From: Myxococcota bacterium
GTDB taxonomy: Bacteria > Myxococcota_A > Bradymonadia > UBA7976 > UBA1532
Assembly: GCA_023150895.1 (NCBI GenBank)
Contig: JAKLJY010000062.1
Span: 1 to 42,920 of the forward strand
Direction: 5' to 3'
DNA length: 42,920 nt
Position 1 is the stretch's first letter; every line of letters begins with the position of its first letter. The translations under genes were made by a program, and so were the position numbers. A model generated the notes under the pieces. That model made no database searches and had not been told where the DNA came from. It worked only from the letters and a program-made list of their open reading frames with translations. Below are positions 8,503 through 17,296 of this stretch, piece by piece.

Positions 8503-9861
8503 ATGAACCTTCGCTCCGTGCTCCGCGTCGCCCTGCTGCTGGCGGTGACGACGACGCTGCTCTTCGCCGCGGCCGCGCGACCCGCGCTCGCTCAGGGTGC
8601 GCCCTCTGCCCCCCCGTCGAGCACGCAGATCGTGGTCAAATCGAGTGGGTACACGCTCGTGAAGCTCGCCGTGCCCGACGCGCTCAACCGGGGCGGCGTG
8701 CCCGATACCCGCGGTGTCACCGAGGCGTTGTCCGGCACGGTGGCGCGCGATCTCAAGATCGCCGCCTACTTCGAGCTCGTCGATCGCGCGGCCTACCTCG
8801 TCGACCCGGCGAAGGAGGGCCTCGACCCCAACTTCAAGGCCTGGTTCAACGTCGGCGCACAGGGGCTCGTCAAGATCGCCTTCGAGATCTCGGGCACCGA
8901 GGTCACCGTCGACGCGCGGCTCTACGGCGTCGACCGCGCGCAGCGGGTGCCCCTGCCGCCGCCCTTCGACAAGCCCGTCAAGGTGCCGCTCGACGTGGAC
9001 AAGCTGCGCACGCATGCCCACGCCTTCGCCAACGCGCTCGTCAAGTACTACACCGGCGAGGAGGGCTTCTTCCTGACGCGCATCGTTTTCACGAAGCGCA
9101 CGGGCAAGGGCACCAAGGACCTCTTCATGGTCTCGCCCGACGGCTCCGAGGAGACGCAGCTCACCAACAACGGCTCGATCAACATGCTGCCGTCGTTCCG
9201 CGGCGGGCGGATCGTGTTCACCAGCTTCAAGAACGGCAACCCGGACCTCTTCGTGCTCGAGAAGGGCGCCGCGCGGCCCCTCTCGAACCGCCCCGGTCTG
9301 AACACCGGCGGTCAGCTCAGCCCGGACGGCAGCGTCATCGCGGCCACGCTCAGCAAGGACGGCAGCCCGGACATCTTCCTGCTCAACCCGGGCGACGGCA
9401 GCGTCGTGACCAAACTCACCGACGCCGACGGCATCGACACCAGCCCCACGTGGTCGCCGGACGGCAGTCAGCTCGCGTTCGTCAGCGACCGCCACGGCTC
9501 GCCGCAGATCTGGCTCATGAACCGCGACGGCAGCAATCAGCGCCGGCTGACCTTCCAGGGCGAATACAATCAGACGCCCGAGTGGAGCCCCAACGGCGAC
9601 AAGATCCTCTTCACCGCCCGGGACGAGCGCCTGATCTTCGACATCTTCACCGTCGAGGTGGCCACCGGGACGATCACGCGCCTGACGCAGAATCAGGGCA
9701 ACAACGAAGAGCCCGACTGGTCGCCGAACGGGCGCTACGTCGTCTTCAGCAGCACCCGGACGGGCGAGGCGAAGCTCTACATCTGCACCGAGGACGGCCG
9801 CATCCAGAACCAGATCAGCACGGGCAAGGGGGAGTACCTGACCCCCACCTGGGGCCGCTGA
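8503..9861 (+). CDS. tolB: TolB, periplasmic beta-propeller of Tol-Pal
   Basis: A 452-residue protein with a signal peptide cleaved after ARPALA-30, a TolB N-terminal domain (about 40-175, including DLKIAAYFELVDRAAYL and FKAWFNVGAQGLVKI) and a six-bladed propeller (about 190-452). The blades carry PD40 motifs such as SPDGSEETQLTNN, SPTWSPDGSQLAFVSDRHG and EPDWSPNGRYVVFSS. TolB cycles between Pal and TolA. The frame is open further upstream, but the ATG at 8503 has a GAGGA about 7 bases before it and starts with the signal peptide. Its stop codon overlaps the start of the next gene (TGATG), implying coupled translation. Confidence 0.95.
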   Translation: MNLRSVLRVALLLAVTTTLLFAAAARPALAQGAPSAPPSSTQIVVKSSGYTLVKLAVPDALNRGGVPDTRGVTEALSGTVARDLKIAAYFELVDRAAYLVDPAKEGLDPNFKAWFNVGAQGLVKIAFEISGTEVTVDARLYGVDRAQRVPLPPPFDKPVKVPLDVDKLRTHAHAFANALVKYYTGEEGFFLTRIVFTKRTGKGTKDLFMVSPDGSEETQLTNNGSINMLPSFRGGRIVFTSFKNGNPDLFVLEKGAARPLSNRPGLNTGGQLSPDGSVIAATLSKDGSPDIFLLNPGDGSVVTKLTDADGIDTSPTWSPDGSQLAFVSDRHGSPQIWLMNRDGSNQRRLTFQGEYNQTPEWSPNGDKILFTARDERLIFDIFTVEVATGTITRLTQNQGNNEEPDWSPNGRYVVFSSTRTGEAKLYICTEDGRIQNQISTGKGEYLTPTWGR

Positions 9862-10370
9862 TGCGCTTCGGGCGCGCGCTCGTCGGCGGTCTCGTGTCGG
9901 GCCTCGCCGCGGTCGGTTTCGCCGCCGCGCAGCCCGCCGCGGCCCCGTCGGCGCGTGTCCCGTCGCCCCGCGAGGTGCGCGCCCTGCGGCCGACGATCGA
10001 CGTGTACGCCGGCGCGCTGCTCGCCCGTTTGCAGCCGCACCTGCCGTCCCAGCCGACCGCAGCCGGCGGCCCCGTCGGCCCCGGCGGCCCCGTCTCGGCC
10101 ACCGTCCGCGTGCTGCTCACGCCCGAAGGCCTCGTCTCGCTGGCGACCATCGAGCGTGCGTCGGGCGTACCGGCCTTCGACGCCGCCGTGCTCGACGTCC
10201 TCTCCCGTTTTCAAGGCCAGGTCCCGGGCTCGCTCGGTCGGTTGCCCGTGCCCGTCGAACCGAATCGTCAACGACAGGTCACCACCGAGGGCTTCGCGCT
10301 CGAGGTGCGACCCGCGCCGCTCGCCGCGCCCTCGGCGCCGGGCGGCCCCAAAGGAGCTTCGAACCCATGA
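9861..10370 (+). CDS. Exported stand-alone TonB/TolA C-terminal-like domain protein
   Basis: A 169-residue protein with a signal peptide (MRFGRALVGGLVSGLAAVGFAAAQ) and one domain at about 45-150. The core 'SATVRVLLTPEGLVSLATIERASGVPAFDAAVLDVLSRFQ' follows the TonB-C/TolA-C pattern (strand, turn, 'G...sG...fD.aal.al..f'). It lacks the membrane anchor and coiled-coil of TolA/TonB, so it would be free in the periplasm. It is wedged between tolB and pal with a TGATG overlap upstream and an ATGA overlap downstream. Family membership is read from the motif and is fairly safe; the role is unknown. It might compete with, or assist, TolA binding to TolB or Pal. Confidence 0.7.
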   Translation: MRFGRALVGGLVSGLAAVGFAAAQPAAAPSARVPSPREVRALRPTIDVYAGALLARLQPHLPSQPTAAGGPVGPGGPVSATVRVLLTPEGLVSLATIERASGVPAFDAAVLDVLSRFQGQVPGSLGRLPVPVEPNRQRQVTTEGFALEVRPAPLAAPSAPGGPKGASNP

Positions 10371-11098
10371 TCCGCCGCCTGAATCTTCGCCTGCCGTTGG
10401 CGCTGACCGTTGCCCTCGGGCTCCTGCTCGCCGCCTGTGGCGCGCGTCCGACGCAAACCCTCACGGAGGCCGAGGCCGCCCTCGCGGACGCGAAGATTGC
10501 CGAAAAATGTGCCCCGGAAGAGTACCAGGCCGCCCTCAAGGCCCTGAAGAAGGCCAACGAGCTCGCCGACAAGGGGGAGAACGAAGAGGCGAAGAATCAG
10601 GCGATCGCCGCGAAGAAGCTGGCGATCAACGCCCGCAACAAGGCGTTGCTGCGCAAGGACGAGTGCGAACGGGAGAACGCCCCGCCGCCGGTGGCCGCCG
10701 TCAACCCCGACGAGTTCATCGACAAGTCGGGGCCGGGGTCCATGGGCGAAGGCTCGAGCGACGGCCTCAAGACGGTCTACTTCGACTACAACAGCTCGGA
10801 TCTCACCCCCGAAGCACGCCAGACACTCTCCGCCAACGCCGCGTGGCTCAAATCGAAGGCCGTCAAGGTCACGATCGAGGGCCACTGCGACAAACGCGGC
10901 AGCACGGAGTACAACTTGGCCCTCGGTGAGCGCCGGGCCATGATCGTGCGCAACTACCTGAAGTCCCTGGGCGTGAACCCGGATCGCATGGCGGTCATCA
11001 GCTACGGCGAGGAGAAGCCCCTCGACTACGGTGAGGCCGAGCAGGGCATGGCGCGCAACCGCCGGGCCGAGTTCGTGGTGCGGGGGCCGGCGGAGTGA
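10367..11098 (+). CDS. pal: Pal, peptidoglycan-associated outer-membrane lipoprotein
   Basis: A 243-residue lipoprotein with lipobox L21-A-A-C24. Residues 30-103 form a highly charged helical region (AEAALADAKIAEK...KKANELADKGENEEAKNQA), resembling the DUF4398-type helical domain seen in some Pal-like proteins and absent from E. coli Pal. The OmpA-C domain occupies about 133-240: VYFDYNSSDLTPEA, then EGHCD-KRGSTEYN-LALGERRA with Asp175 and the ERR arginines that bind diaminopimelate. It anchors the outer membrane to the wall and is the load pulled by TolA. It overlaps both neighbours by 4 bases. Confidence 0.95.
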   Translation: MIRRLNLRLPLALTVALGLLLAACGARPTQTLTEAEAALADAKIAEKCAPEEYQAALKALKKANELADKGENEEAKNQAIAAKKLAINARNKALLRKDECERENAPPPVAAVNPDEFIDKSGPGSMGEGSSDGLKTVYFDYNSSDLTPEARQTLSANAAWLKSKAVKVTIEGHCDKRGSTEYNLALGERRAMIVRNYLKSLGVNPDRMAVISYGEEKPLDYGEAEQGMARNRRAEFVVRGPAE

Positions 11099-12003
11099 GT
11101 GCCGCCCCGGGCGAGGTCTGCGCCGCGCTCGACGTCGGCAGCAACTCCGTCAAGCTGCTGATCGGCTCCCTGGGGCCCGACGGGCGCGTCGACGTGCGGC
11201 ACGAAGAGGTCGTCGTCACGAAGCTCAGCGAGGGCGTCGACGCGCGCGGCACCCTGCTGCCCGCGGCGAGCGCGCGCACGCTCGCGGTGCTCGCCCGCTA
11301 CGCCGAAGCCTGCCGGACATTCGGCGTCTCGCGCACGGCGGCGGTCGGCACGGCCGTCCTGCGCGACGCCCGCGACGCCGACGCTTTCCGGGCGCAGGCG
11401 CGGGCCCTCGGGTTCGACATCGAGGTCATCGACGGGGACACGGAGGCCTACGTCGTCCGGCTCGCGGCGCTGCGGGAGCTGCCCGGCACCCCCGACGACG
11501 CGGTCGTCATCGACATCGGCGGCGGGTCGAGCGAGCTGTCCTGGGCGACGGGCCGCGAGAGCACCGAGCTCGGCGTGGTGCGCCTCACGGAGCGCCACAT
11601 CCCACGCGATCCCGCCGGGGCAGAGGTCCTCGAGGCCTTGCGCGCGGTGGTCCGGGCCCGCCTCGATCGCCTCGCGCTGCCGGCCCGCAGCGAGATGCTC
11701 ATCGGCAGCAGCGCGACCTGTGCGGTGCTCGCGCGGCTCGATCTCGCGCTCGACCGCCACGACCGCGATCGCATTCACGGGCATGAGATCCCCACCGAGG
11801 CGCTCGTCGCGCGGGCGTCACAGCTCGCCGTGCTCGACCTCGAGGGACGCCGGGCACTGCCGGGCATGGATCGCACCCGCGCCGACGTCATTCTGGCGGG
11901 CACGGTCGTCCTCGAGCAGACGGCGCTGCGCCTCGGGGCGCGGGCGCTGCGCATCAACGACCGCGGCACCCGGTTCGGCGTCTTCCACCGCGCGTTCGGC
12001 TGA
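11095..12003 (+). CDS. Ppx/GppA-family phosphatase (exopolyphosphatase-like)
   Basis: A 302-residue protein of the sugar-kinase/Hsp70 ATPase fold. Visible motifs are the N-terminal phosphate loop ALDVGSNSVKLLIG, the AAVGTAVLRDARDADAF segment, and the second phosphate loop VIDIGGGSSELSW (D140). The length matches the short two-domain Ppx/GppA form that lacks the C-terminal HD domain of E. coli Ppx. Members hydrolyse polyphosphate or pppGpp; sequence alone does not separate them. The GTG start overlaps the pal stop (GTGA), so it is the last gene of the tol-pal operon. A cpoB/ybgF gene, usual after pal, is absent. Confidence 0.9.
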   Translation: MSAAPGEVCAALDVGSNSVKLLIGSLGPDGRVDVRHEEVVVTKLSEGVDARGTLLPAASARTLAVLARYAEACRTFGVSRTAAVGTAVLRDARDADAFRAQARALGFDIEVIDGDTEAYVVRLAALRELPGTPDDAVVIDIGGGSSELSWATGRESTELGVVRLTERHIPRDPAGAEVLEALRAVVRARLDRLALPARSEMLIGSSATCAVLARLDLALDRHDRDRIHGHEIPTEALVARASQLAVLDLEGRRALPGMDRTRADVILAGTVVLEQTALRLGARALRINDRGTRFGVFHRAFG

Positions 12004-12023
12004 GCGGTCGCCGCCTCGCCGAA

Positions 12024-12053
12024 TTGACAGGATGCCCGGGGCCGGGCGTTCAT
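12024..12053 (+). promoter_or_regulatory. Weak candidate promoter for the MopE-repeat lipoprotein
   Basis: TTGACA at 12024-12029 is a perfect -35 box, but the -10 at an 18-base spacer is only GTTCAT (12048-12053). The spacer holds the inverted repeat GCCCGGGGCCGGGC (12034-12047). Position, 30 bases before the next start, and similarity to the box before tolQ are the main arguments. Confidence 0.3.
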
Positions 12054-12082
12054 GCGGAGATGCCACGCCCCGAGGTTCGCCC

Positions 12083-14320
12083 ATGACGCGCCCGCACTCT
12101 CCGTCTTTCACCCGCTTCGTTCCGGTCGCCGCCGTCGCAGCGGCTGCGCTGATGCTGGCCTGCAGCGCTGATCCCGCGGGGTCGGCGGCCGGCGGGGACC
12201 CCGCGACGGGCGGCGTGGACCAGGGCCCCGCTGGAGGCGTGACCGGGGGGGGCGGGGCCGCGGGCGGCGTGGGCGTCCCCGGCGGCGGTCAGGGCGGCGG
12301 GTCCGGCGGCGACCCGACGGGCGGGTCGAGCACTGGCGGTGATCCGACGGGCGGGTCGAGTGGCGGCGCCACGGTCGATGCGGCCGCGTCGGCGGACAGC
12401 GGGGGCGATCGAGATGCCGGCCCCCCGCCCACCGATGCCCGCCCGCCCGTCCCCGACGGTGAACCGCCCCTGCCCGATGCCGAGCCACGGCCCGATCGCG
12501 GACCGCCGCCGCCCAACTGCACGGACGACGACCTCGACGGGTACTCCATCGGGGGGTGTACGGTCGCCGACTGCGACGACCAGAGCACCGAGGTCTATCC
12601 CGGCGCGCCCGAGGTCTGCGACGGCCTCGACAACGACTGCGACGGCGTCCCCGACGACGACTATGACTTCACGTCGAACGTCGTGAACTGCGGCGGGTGC
12701 GGTATCAGTTGCCTCGGCCGCCCCATCCCGATGATCTGCGTCGAGGGCGAGTGCGTGCCGACGATGTGCGCGGTCGGCACCTGGGACATCGACGGCGATC
12801 CGGCGAATGGGTGCGAGTACCGCTGCACACCTGCCGACGACGGCATCGAGCGGTGCAACGCGATCGACGACGACTGTGATGGACGCGTCGACGAGGACGC
12901 CGTGACGGGGGCCGATCCGGACAACTGCGGCGCGTGCGGGCGGGTCTGTCACCTGCCGGCGGCGCAGGCGGGGTGCATCGACGACGCCTGCGTCGTCTCG
13001 GAGTGCGACTTCGCCTGGTACGACGTCGACGGTGACCCGGAGAACGGCTGCGAGTACTCCTGTCTGCCGACGCTCGACGGCCGTGAAGTCTGCGACCGCA
13101 TCGACAACGACTGCGACGGGGCGGTCGACGAGGACTCGGACGTGCAGACGGATCCGACGAACTGCGGTCAATGCGGGCGCCGGTGCGGGTACCCCGACGG
13201 GCTCGCGGCCTGTCGCGCCGGCGAGTGCGTGCTGGCGGGCTGCACGCCCGGGCACTTCGACCTCAACCGCAACCCGGACGACGGCTGCGAGTTCGCGTGC
13301 GTCCCGCGCGATGACGGGCGCGAGGTCTGCAACGGCGAGGACGACGACTGCGATCAGCTCGTCGACGAGGGCTTCGACCTCTCATCGGACATCGAGAACT
13401 GCGGCGCCTGCGGCGTTCGGTGCGACGGCGCCCACGCCACGATGATCTGCGACGGCGAGCGCCCCGCGTGTCGCGTGGGCGCCTGCGAAGAGACCTTCTG
13501 GGACGCCGATGGCGACCCGGAGAACGGCTGCGAATACCGCTGCCTCCCGACCCGCGACGGCGTCGAGTACTGCGACCTCATCGACAACGACTGCGACGGT
13601 CTCGTCGACGAGGCGTTCCCGACGATGGGGCAGGCCTGCGGCCCGAGCGAAGGCGCGTGCGAGCCCGGCGGCCTCGCCTGTGACGCCGGTGCCATCGTCT
13701 GCGCCGGCGGGGTCGGCCCCGTCGACGAACGCTGCAACGGGCAGGACGACGACTGCGACGGACAGACGGACGAGGCGGATCCGGGGCTCGGCGGTGCCTG
13801 TGGAACGGACGTCGGGGCCTGCGTCGCGGGCCGGACGGCCTGTGTCGGCGGGGCGCTCGTCTGCGGCGGCGAGACGGCGCCGGTGCCGGAACGGTGCAAC
13901 GGGCAGGACGACGATTGCGACGGGCAGACGGACGAGGACGAGCCGGCGCGCGGGTTCTCCTGCCCCCGGGAGCAGTGGGTCTTCGGGCACTACGACGGGG
14001 TCCCGACGGTCTTCAACCGCGGAACGCAGTACAACGGGACGGTGAGCTGCGGGCTGACCTGCGCCTCACGCGGCCTGCGGGCGGTCGGCGTGCGTTTCAT
14101 CTGCAACCTGGGGGGCAGCGGCCCGACGGAAGGGTGCGACGCACAAAACGACGGACAGTACGGCCGGGCCAACTGCGACGTCTGGTACGACTTCGGCGTC
14201 CGGCGAACCCTTCAGGCGAGCCCCGAGGACTGTGCGGGTGGCAACCTGGTCAACTGCATCGGCGGCTCGTGCTCGGAGGGGGTGACCTACCACGCCATCG
14301 AGTGCCAGTGCGCGCCGTAA
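12083..14320 (+). CDS. Lipoprotein with seven MopE-type Cys-rich repeats
   Basis: A 745-residue lipoprotein: lipobox L25-A-C27, a Gly/Thr/Asp-rich linker with a repeated GGDPTGGSS unit, then seven copies of the MopE metal-binding-like motif (E-x-C-(D/N)-x-x-D-(D/N)-D-C-D-x-x-x-D) near residues 177, 256, 335, 413, 494, 549 and 603. The first five sit in modules of about 79 residues with 'NCGxCGxxC' and 'DGDPxNGCEY' segments; the last two in shorter 55-residue modules. A distinct Cys-rich domain (about 630-745) ends the protein. The motif resembles Ca-binding DxDxDG loops, so calcium-stabilised surface rods are likely; in Methylococcus MopE a related protein is copper-linked. GAGG lies 7 bases before the ATG. 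No catalytic site is seen. Confidence 0.88.
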   Translation: MTRPHSPSFTRFVPVAAVAAAALMLACSADPAGSAAGGDPATGGVDQGPAGGVTGGGGAAGGVGVPGGGQGGGSGGDPTGGSSTGGDPTGGSSGGATVDAAASADSGGDRDAGPPPTDARPPVPDGEPPLPDAEPRPDRGPPPPNCTDDDLDGYSIGGCTVADCDDQSTEVYPGAPEVCDGLDNDCDGVPDDDYDFTSNVVNCGGCGISCLGRPIPMICVEGECVPTMCAVGTWDIDGDPANGCEYRCTPADDGIERCNAIDDDCDGRVDEDAVTGADPDNCGACGRVCHLPAAQAGCIDDACVVSECDFAWYDVDGDPENGCEYSCLPTLDGREVCDRIDNDCDGAVDEDSDVQTDPTNCGQCGRRCGYPDGLAACRAGECVLAGCTPGHFDLNRNPDDGCEFACVPRDDGREVCNGEDDDCDQLVDEGFDLSSDIENCGACGVRCDGAHATMICDGERPACRVGACEETFWDADGDPENGCEYRCLPTRDGVEYCDLIDNDCDGLVDEAFPTMGQACGPSEGACEPGGLACDAGAIVCAGGVGPVDERCNGQDDDCDGQTDEADPGLGGACGTDVGACVAGRTACVGGALVCGGETAPVPERCNGQDDDCDGQTDEDEPARGFSCPREQWVFGHYDGVPTVFNRGTQYNGTVSCGLTCASRGLRAVGVRFICNLGGSGPTEGCDAQNDGQYGRANCDVWYDFGVRRTLQASPEDCAGGNLVNCIGGSCSEGVTYHAIECQCAP
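12610..13950 (+). repeat. Seven MopE-type coding repeats
   Basis: Repeated coding units centred on TGCGAC/AAC...GACGACTGCGACGG within the lipoprotein. Spacing is about 235-245 bases for the first five and about 162-165 bases for the last two, so two module types are joined. Confidence 0.85.
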
Positions 14321-14336
14321 ATCGCGGCCCGGCGCT

Positions 14337-15215
14337 TCAGCGCATCGGACGCCCCGCGGAAGGCGCCACGCGTCGGGCCGGGACGCCGTTGGCCACCGAG
14401 GCGGGCGTCGCCTGACACAGCTGCGTGCGCACGCTCTCGGGCAGCGGTGGGAAGGCCTGTGTGACCACGTCGGGCAGCGGGGCGGCCTTCGTCTTCATCA
14501 GGTAGCGCTCGAGCGCGAGGCGCGTCGTATTGCTCGTCCCGACGAACTCGACGCCGACGGCGACCGTCCCGTCCGGCTCGCCGCGCGCGTGCCGCACCAA
14601 TCCGTTGACCTCGAGCAGCCGGTCCGGCAGCAGGCGCAGCCCGAACCGGACGACGCTCCCCGCCTCGATGGCCAACCCGCCCGGCAGCACGGCCGAGAGG
14701 CCCGAGGCCGAGAGCTCGTTGAGCCCGGGGGTCTCGCGCCAGGTGCCGTCCGCCAGGGCCACCATGAGCTTCGGCGTCACGTTGCCCGGAAGCCGGAAGC
14801 GCTGCTGCCCGCGACGGCAATGCCGCAGCACGCCGTCGGGCATCGCGAGGACGAGGGCGTCACGGCCCTCCGAGATGATCTCGGCCCGGAAAGCGTAGAA
14901 GCCGTCCCGCTTGGCGAACCAGAGGGTCACGGCGTTCCCGACGATCCACGGCTCCTCGTAGATGTTGGCGCTGCGGGCCCGGACCATCAGGGTCTGCGTG
15001 TAGTTGCCGGCGCTCTGGACCTGCTGCATCTGGATGGGCAAGGCCCGCAACGAGCCGTCGAACTGCATCTGGAGCGAGGCGGCCCGGGTGGCGTCGAAGA
15101 CGAGCTCGGCGACGCGAATCCGGCTGGAGATCCAGGAGTTGCGGCCGCCACCGCCGTCGGTGGACATCTCCCAGCTCGGGCTGGCGCTTTGGGTGAAGGA
15201 AGGCTGCGGGTTCAT
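14337..15215 (-). CDS. PilZ-domain protein, third copy, with altered signature
   Basis: A 292-residue YcgR-like protein: an N-terminal beta domain (about 35-130, with 'EEPWIVGNAVTLWFAKRDGFYAFRAEI') and a PilZ domain (about 132-240). The c-di-GMP arginine motif is R135-GQQ-R139. The second motif, normally (D/N)xSxxG, reads E-L-S-A-S-G, with Glu in place of Asp/Asn, which may weaken ligand binding. TGGAG lies 8 bases before the ATG. It is the last of three paralogues in the same order and orientation, 55 bases after the middle copy. Its 3' end faces the MopE lipoprotein gene with a 16-base gap. The output target is unknown. Confidence 0.85.
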   Translation of the reverse strand: MNPQPSFTQSASPSWEMSTDGGGGRNSWISSRIRVAELVFDATRAASLQMQFDGSLRALPIQMQQVQSAGNYTQTLMVRARSANIYEEPWIVGNAVTLWFAKRDGFYAFRAEIISEGRDALVLAMPDGVLRHCRRGQQRFRLPGNVTPKLMVALADGTWRETPGLNELSASGLSAVLPGGLAIEAGSVVRFGLRLLPDRLLEVNGLVRHARGEPDGTVAVGVEFVGTSNTTRLALERYLMKTKAAPLPDVVTQAFPPLPESVRTQLCQATPASVANGVPARRVAPSAGRPMR

Positions 15216-15270
15216 CGGTCGCTCCAGGGAGTCGAGTGATGGTCTCGTCGGCTGTTCGCGCGGCGATGCC

Positions 15271-16227
15271 TCAGCGATGCATGACGATGTGGGTCGGGAG
15301 TTGGCGCGGCGCCTGAACGGCGGTGCGGGTCGGCGCGGGGCTCACGGCGACGCCGCCGGTCAACCCGTCGTGCCGCGCCGTCTTCAGCTGCAGCGCGACC
15401 GGCGGGGGCAATCCCGGCAGGCCGAGTTCGTCGTTCGGCATCGGGTCCTCCGTCAGCCGGCCCGTGAAGCGGGCGATGGCCATCCGGGCTACGCTCGAAG
15501 GCTCGACGAACTCGAGCCCGTAGAGCACGAGCCCGTTGTTTTCGTCGGACTGCATGTGCCGGGCGACCGCCGTCAGCTCGAGGAATCGCTGCGGGTGCAG
15601 ACCGAGTCCGAGGCGGGTCGCCCGCCCGAGGGGGAGCTGCACGTTCGGCGGCAGCGCGAGGCGCAGCCCGCCGGTGGAGAGGTCGCGGACACCGGTGCCC
15701 TCCCACCAGGTCCCGTCGGTCAGGGGCAGCGCCACGCGAGGCAGCTCGCCGGTCGGGACACTGAAACGACGCTCCGTGCGTCGGCAGTACCGCACGACGC
15801 TGGCGGGCTGGTTGATCATCAGCGATGTCTTCGTCCCGCCGACGATCTTCACCCGGAAACTGTAGATGCCGGTCGCGTCGGCGAACCAGACGTTCGCGCC
15901 GCCCCCGACCGCCCAGGGCTCATTGACGAAGTCCCCGATCTCCGGGCGGCACTCGAGGGCGATGGCTCCGGACAGCGAGCGCGTCGCGCCGATGCGGACC
16001 GCGTCGAGGTGGATGCGGATCGTGTGCTTCGAGCCGTCGATCTGGAGCTGCGTGTTCCGGGCGTGAATGGCGTCGCGGAGGATTTCGATGATGCGCGCCC
16101 GGCCGGTGATCCAGGACATGCCGCGGGTATTGGGGTCCCCGCCGTGTTCGTCGACGAGGCGCCGTTCGGGGACCATCTGCGGGGCAACGAGGACCGTGTT
16201 TTGGGTCAGGGCGTTGGCGGTGTCCAT
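15271..16227 (-). CDS. PilZ-domain protein, second copy
   Basis: A 318-residue YcgR-like protein with the same plan as its neighbours: an N-terminal domain (about 45-140, 'NEPWAVGGGANVWFADATGIYSFRVKI') and a PilZ domain (about 146-255). The motifs are intact: R149/R150-TE-R153/R154 and D182-LSTGG. The C-terminal 50 residues form a Pro/Ala-rich tail. c-di-GMP binding is therefore expected. A GGGAG sequence precedes the ATG by about 10 bases. The 76-base gap to the first copy contains an AT-rich patch (about 16272-16298) that might allow separate transcription, but no clear promoter is visible. Confidence 0.87.
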   Translation of the reverse strand: MDTANALTQNTVLVAPQMVPERRLVDEHGGDPNTRGMSWITGRARIIEILRDAIHARNTQLQIDGSKHTIRIHLDAVRIGATRSLSGAIALECRPEIGDFVNEPWAVGGGANVWFADATGIYSFRVKIVGGTKTSLMINQPASVVRYCRRTERRFSVPTGELPRVALPLTDGTWWEGTGVRDLSTGGLRLALPPNVQLPLGRATRLGLGLHPQRFLELTAVARHMQSDENNGLVLYGLEFVEPSSVARMAIARFTGRLTEDPMPNDELGLPGLPPPVALQLKTARHDGLTGGVAVSPAPTRTAVQAPRQLPTHIVMHR

Positions 16228-16303
16228 CTCGGCGTCTCCCGGTTCGCGACTGCACTTGAACCGGACTACGGCAGAAAATCGCTTCTATTTCTTTCGAGGG
16301 TTC

Positions 16304-17215
16304 TCAATGACCCGGGCGGGTCGGACGCGCCTGGAGCAGGACGGTCAGGGGGAGGGTCTCGGGGGACGGGAGCGGATAGTGGACCTCGGCCTGGGGCTGC
16401 GCGAGGGCAGTCGCGACCGGTCGGGGCAAGGTCTGGGCGACATGGCGGTCGACGACGGTCTCGGCCGCGTGACGGCTCAGAAACCGTTCGAGCACGAGGC
16501 GGTCGAGGCGACCGATGTCCACGAATACCAGGCCCAAGCGACGTTGCCCGTTGGCCAGCGGGTCCCCGTGGCGAACCTCGGCGCTCACTTCGAGGGCGCG
16601 CGGCGACCCGACCTGCAGGGACAACGTGACGGCCGTCCCGACCTCCGCCGGGACGCTCGACGGGACCTCGATCTGCACACCGGAAACCGAGAGGTTCACC
16701 AGGCGCGCGGGCGTCCAGGCGCCGCCGCTCATGATGTGGACCGCGACGAGGCCGGCGCCGTCGGCGGGGGCGAGGTACCGGGGCTCGGCTCGCCGCGACC
16801 AGCGCACGGCATACTCCGGCATCGCCAGCACGAGCGCGCCGGAGGCGGCCCCGAGGCAGGGCACCCGGAACGCGATCAGCCCGAGCTCGTCGCTCGCCCA
16901 GAGGCTCGCGAAGCCACCCCCGACCCAGGGTGAGATGGTCAGCTCCCCCTCGGTCGGGCGGACGATCAGGATTTCGGTGGCCCGCCCGGTCTGGGGCATC
17001 GTCGCCTGCGAGCCGCGCACCTCGACGACGATGGGCTTGCGCATCCCGTCGCACAGCAGGCGGGCGTCGCCGCGTTGAAAGAGGGGCAGCGTTGCGGAGA
17101 TCCGGCGGGCGCCGGTCAACGGGCCGAGACGACCGCCGCCGTCGTCGTCGTCGAACTCGGCATGCGTTTGCGACGCGTGTTCCGCGGGGCCGGCGGGTGG
17201 GGTGCTGAGCGCCAT
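16304..17215 (-). CDS. PilZ-domain protein, first copy
   Basis: A 303-residue protein with an N-terminal domain (about 35-135, 'ISPWVGGGFASLWASDELGLIAFRVP') and a PilZ domain (about 138-245). Motifs are R142-AEP-R146 and N174-LSVSG, so c-di-GMP binding is likely. The N terminus has an acidic FDDDDGGG stretch. A strong TGGAGGG lies 4-5 bases before the ATG. It leads the PilZ triplet and follows the copA gene by 81 bases. PilZ proteins of this layout commonly act on flagellar, pilus or gliding machinery or on exopolysaccharide synthesis; the target here is not identifiable. Confidence 0.87.
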   Translation of the reverse strand: MALSTPPAGPAEHASQTHAEFDDDDGGGRLGPLTGARRISATLPLFQRGDARLLCDGMRKPIVVEVRGSQATMPQTGRATEILIVRPTEGELTISPWVGGGFASLWASDELGLIAFRVPCLGAASGALVLAMPEYAVRWSRRAEPRYLAPADGAGLVAVHIMSGGAWTPARLVNLSVSGVQIEVPSSVPAEVGTAVTLSLQVGSPRALEVSAEVRHGDPLANGQRRLGLVFVDIGRLDRLVLERFLSRHAAETVVDRHVAQTLPRPVATALAQPQAEVHYPLPSPETLPLTVLLQARPTRPGH

Positions 17216-17296
17216 GGTGCCCTCCAGAAGATCGGCTACCTTCGGCGCTACGGTGCATTCCTACAGGTGTCTATCCGGACTCGGGGCGCGGGAGAC

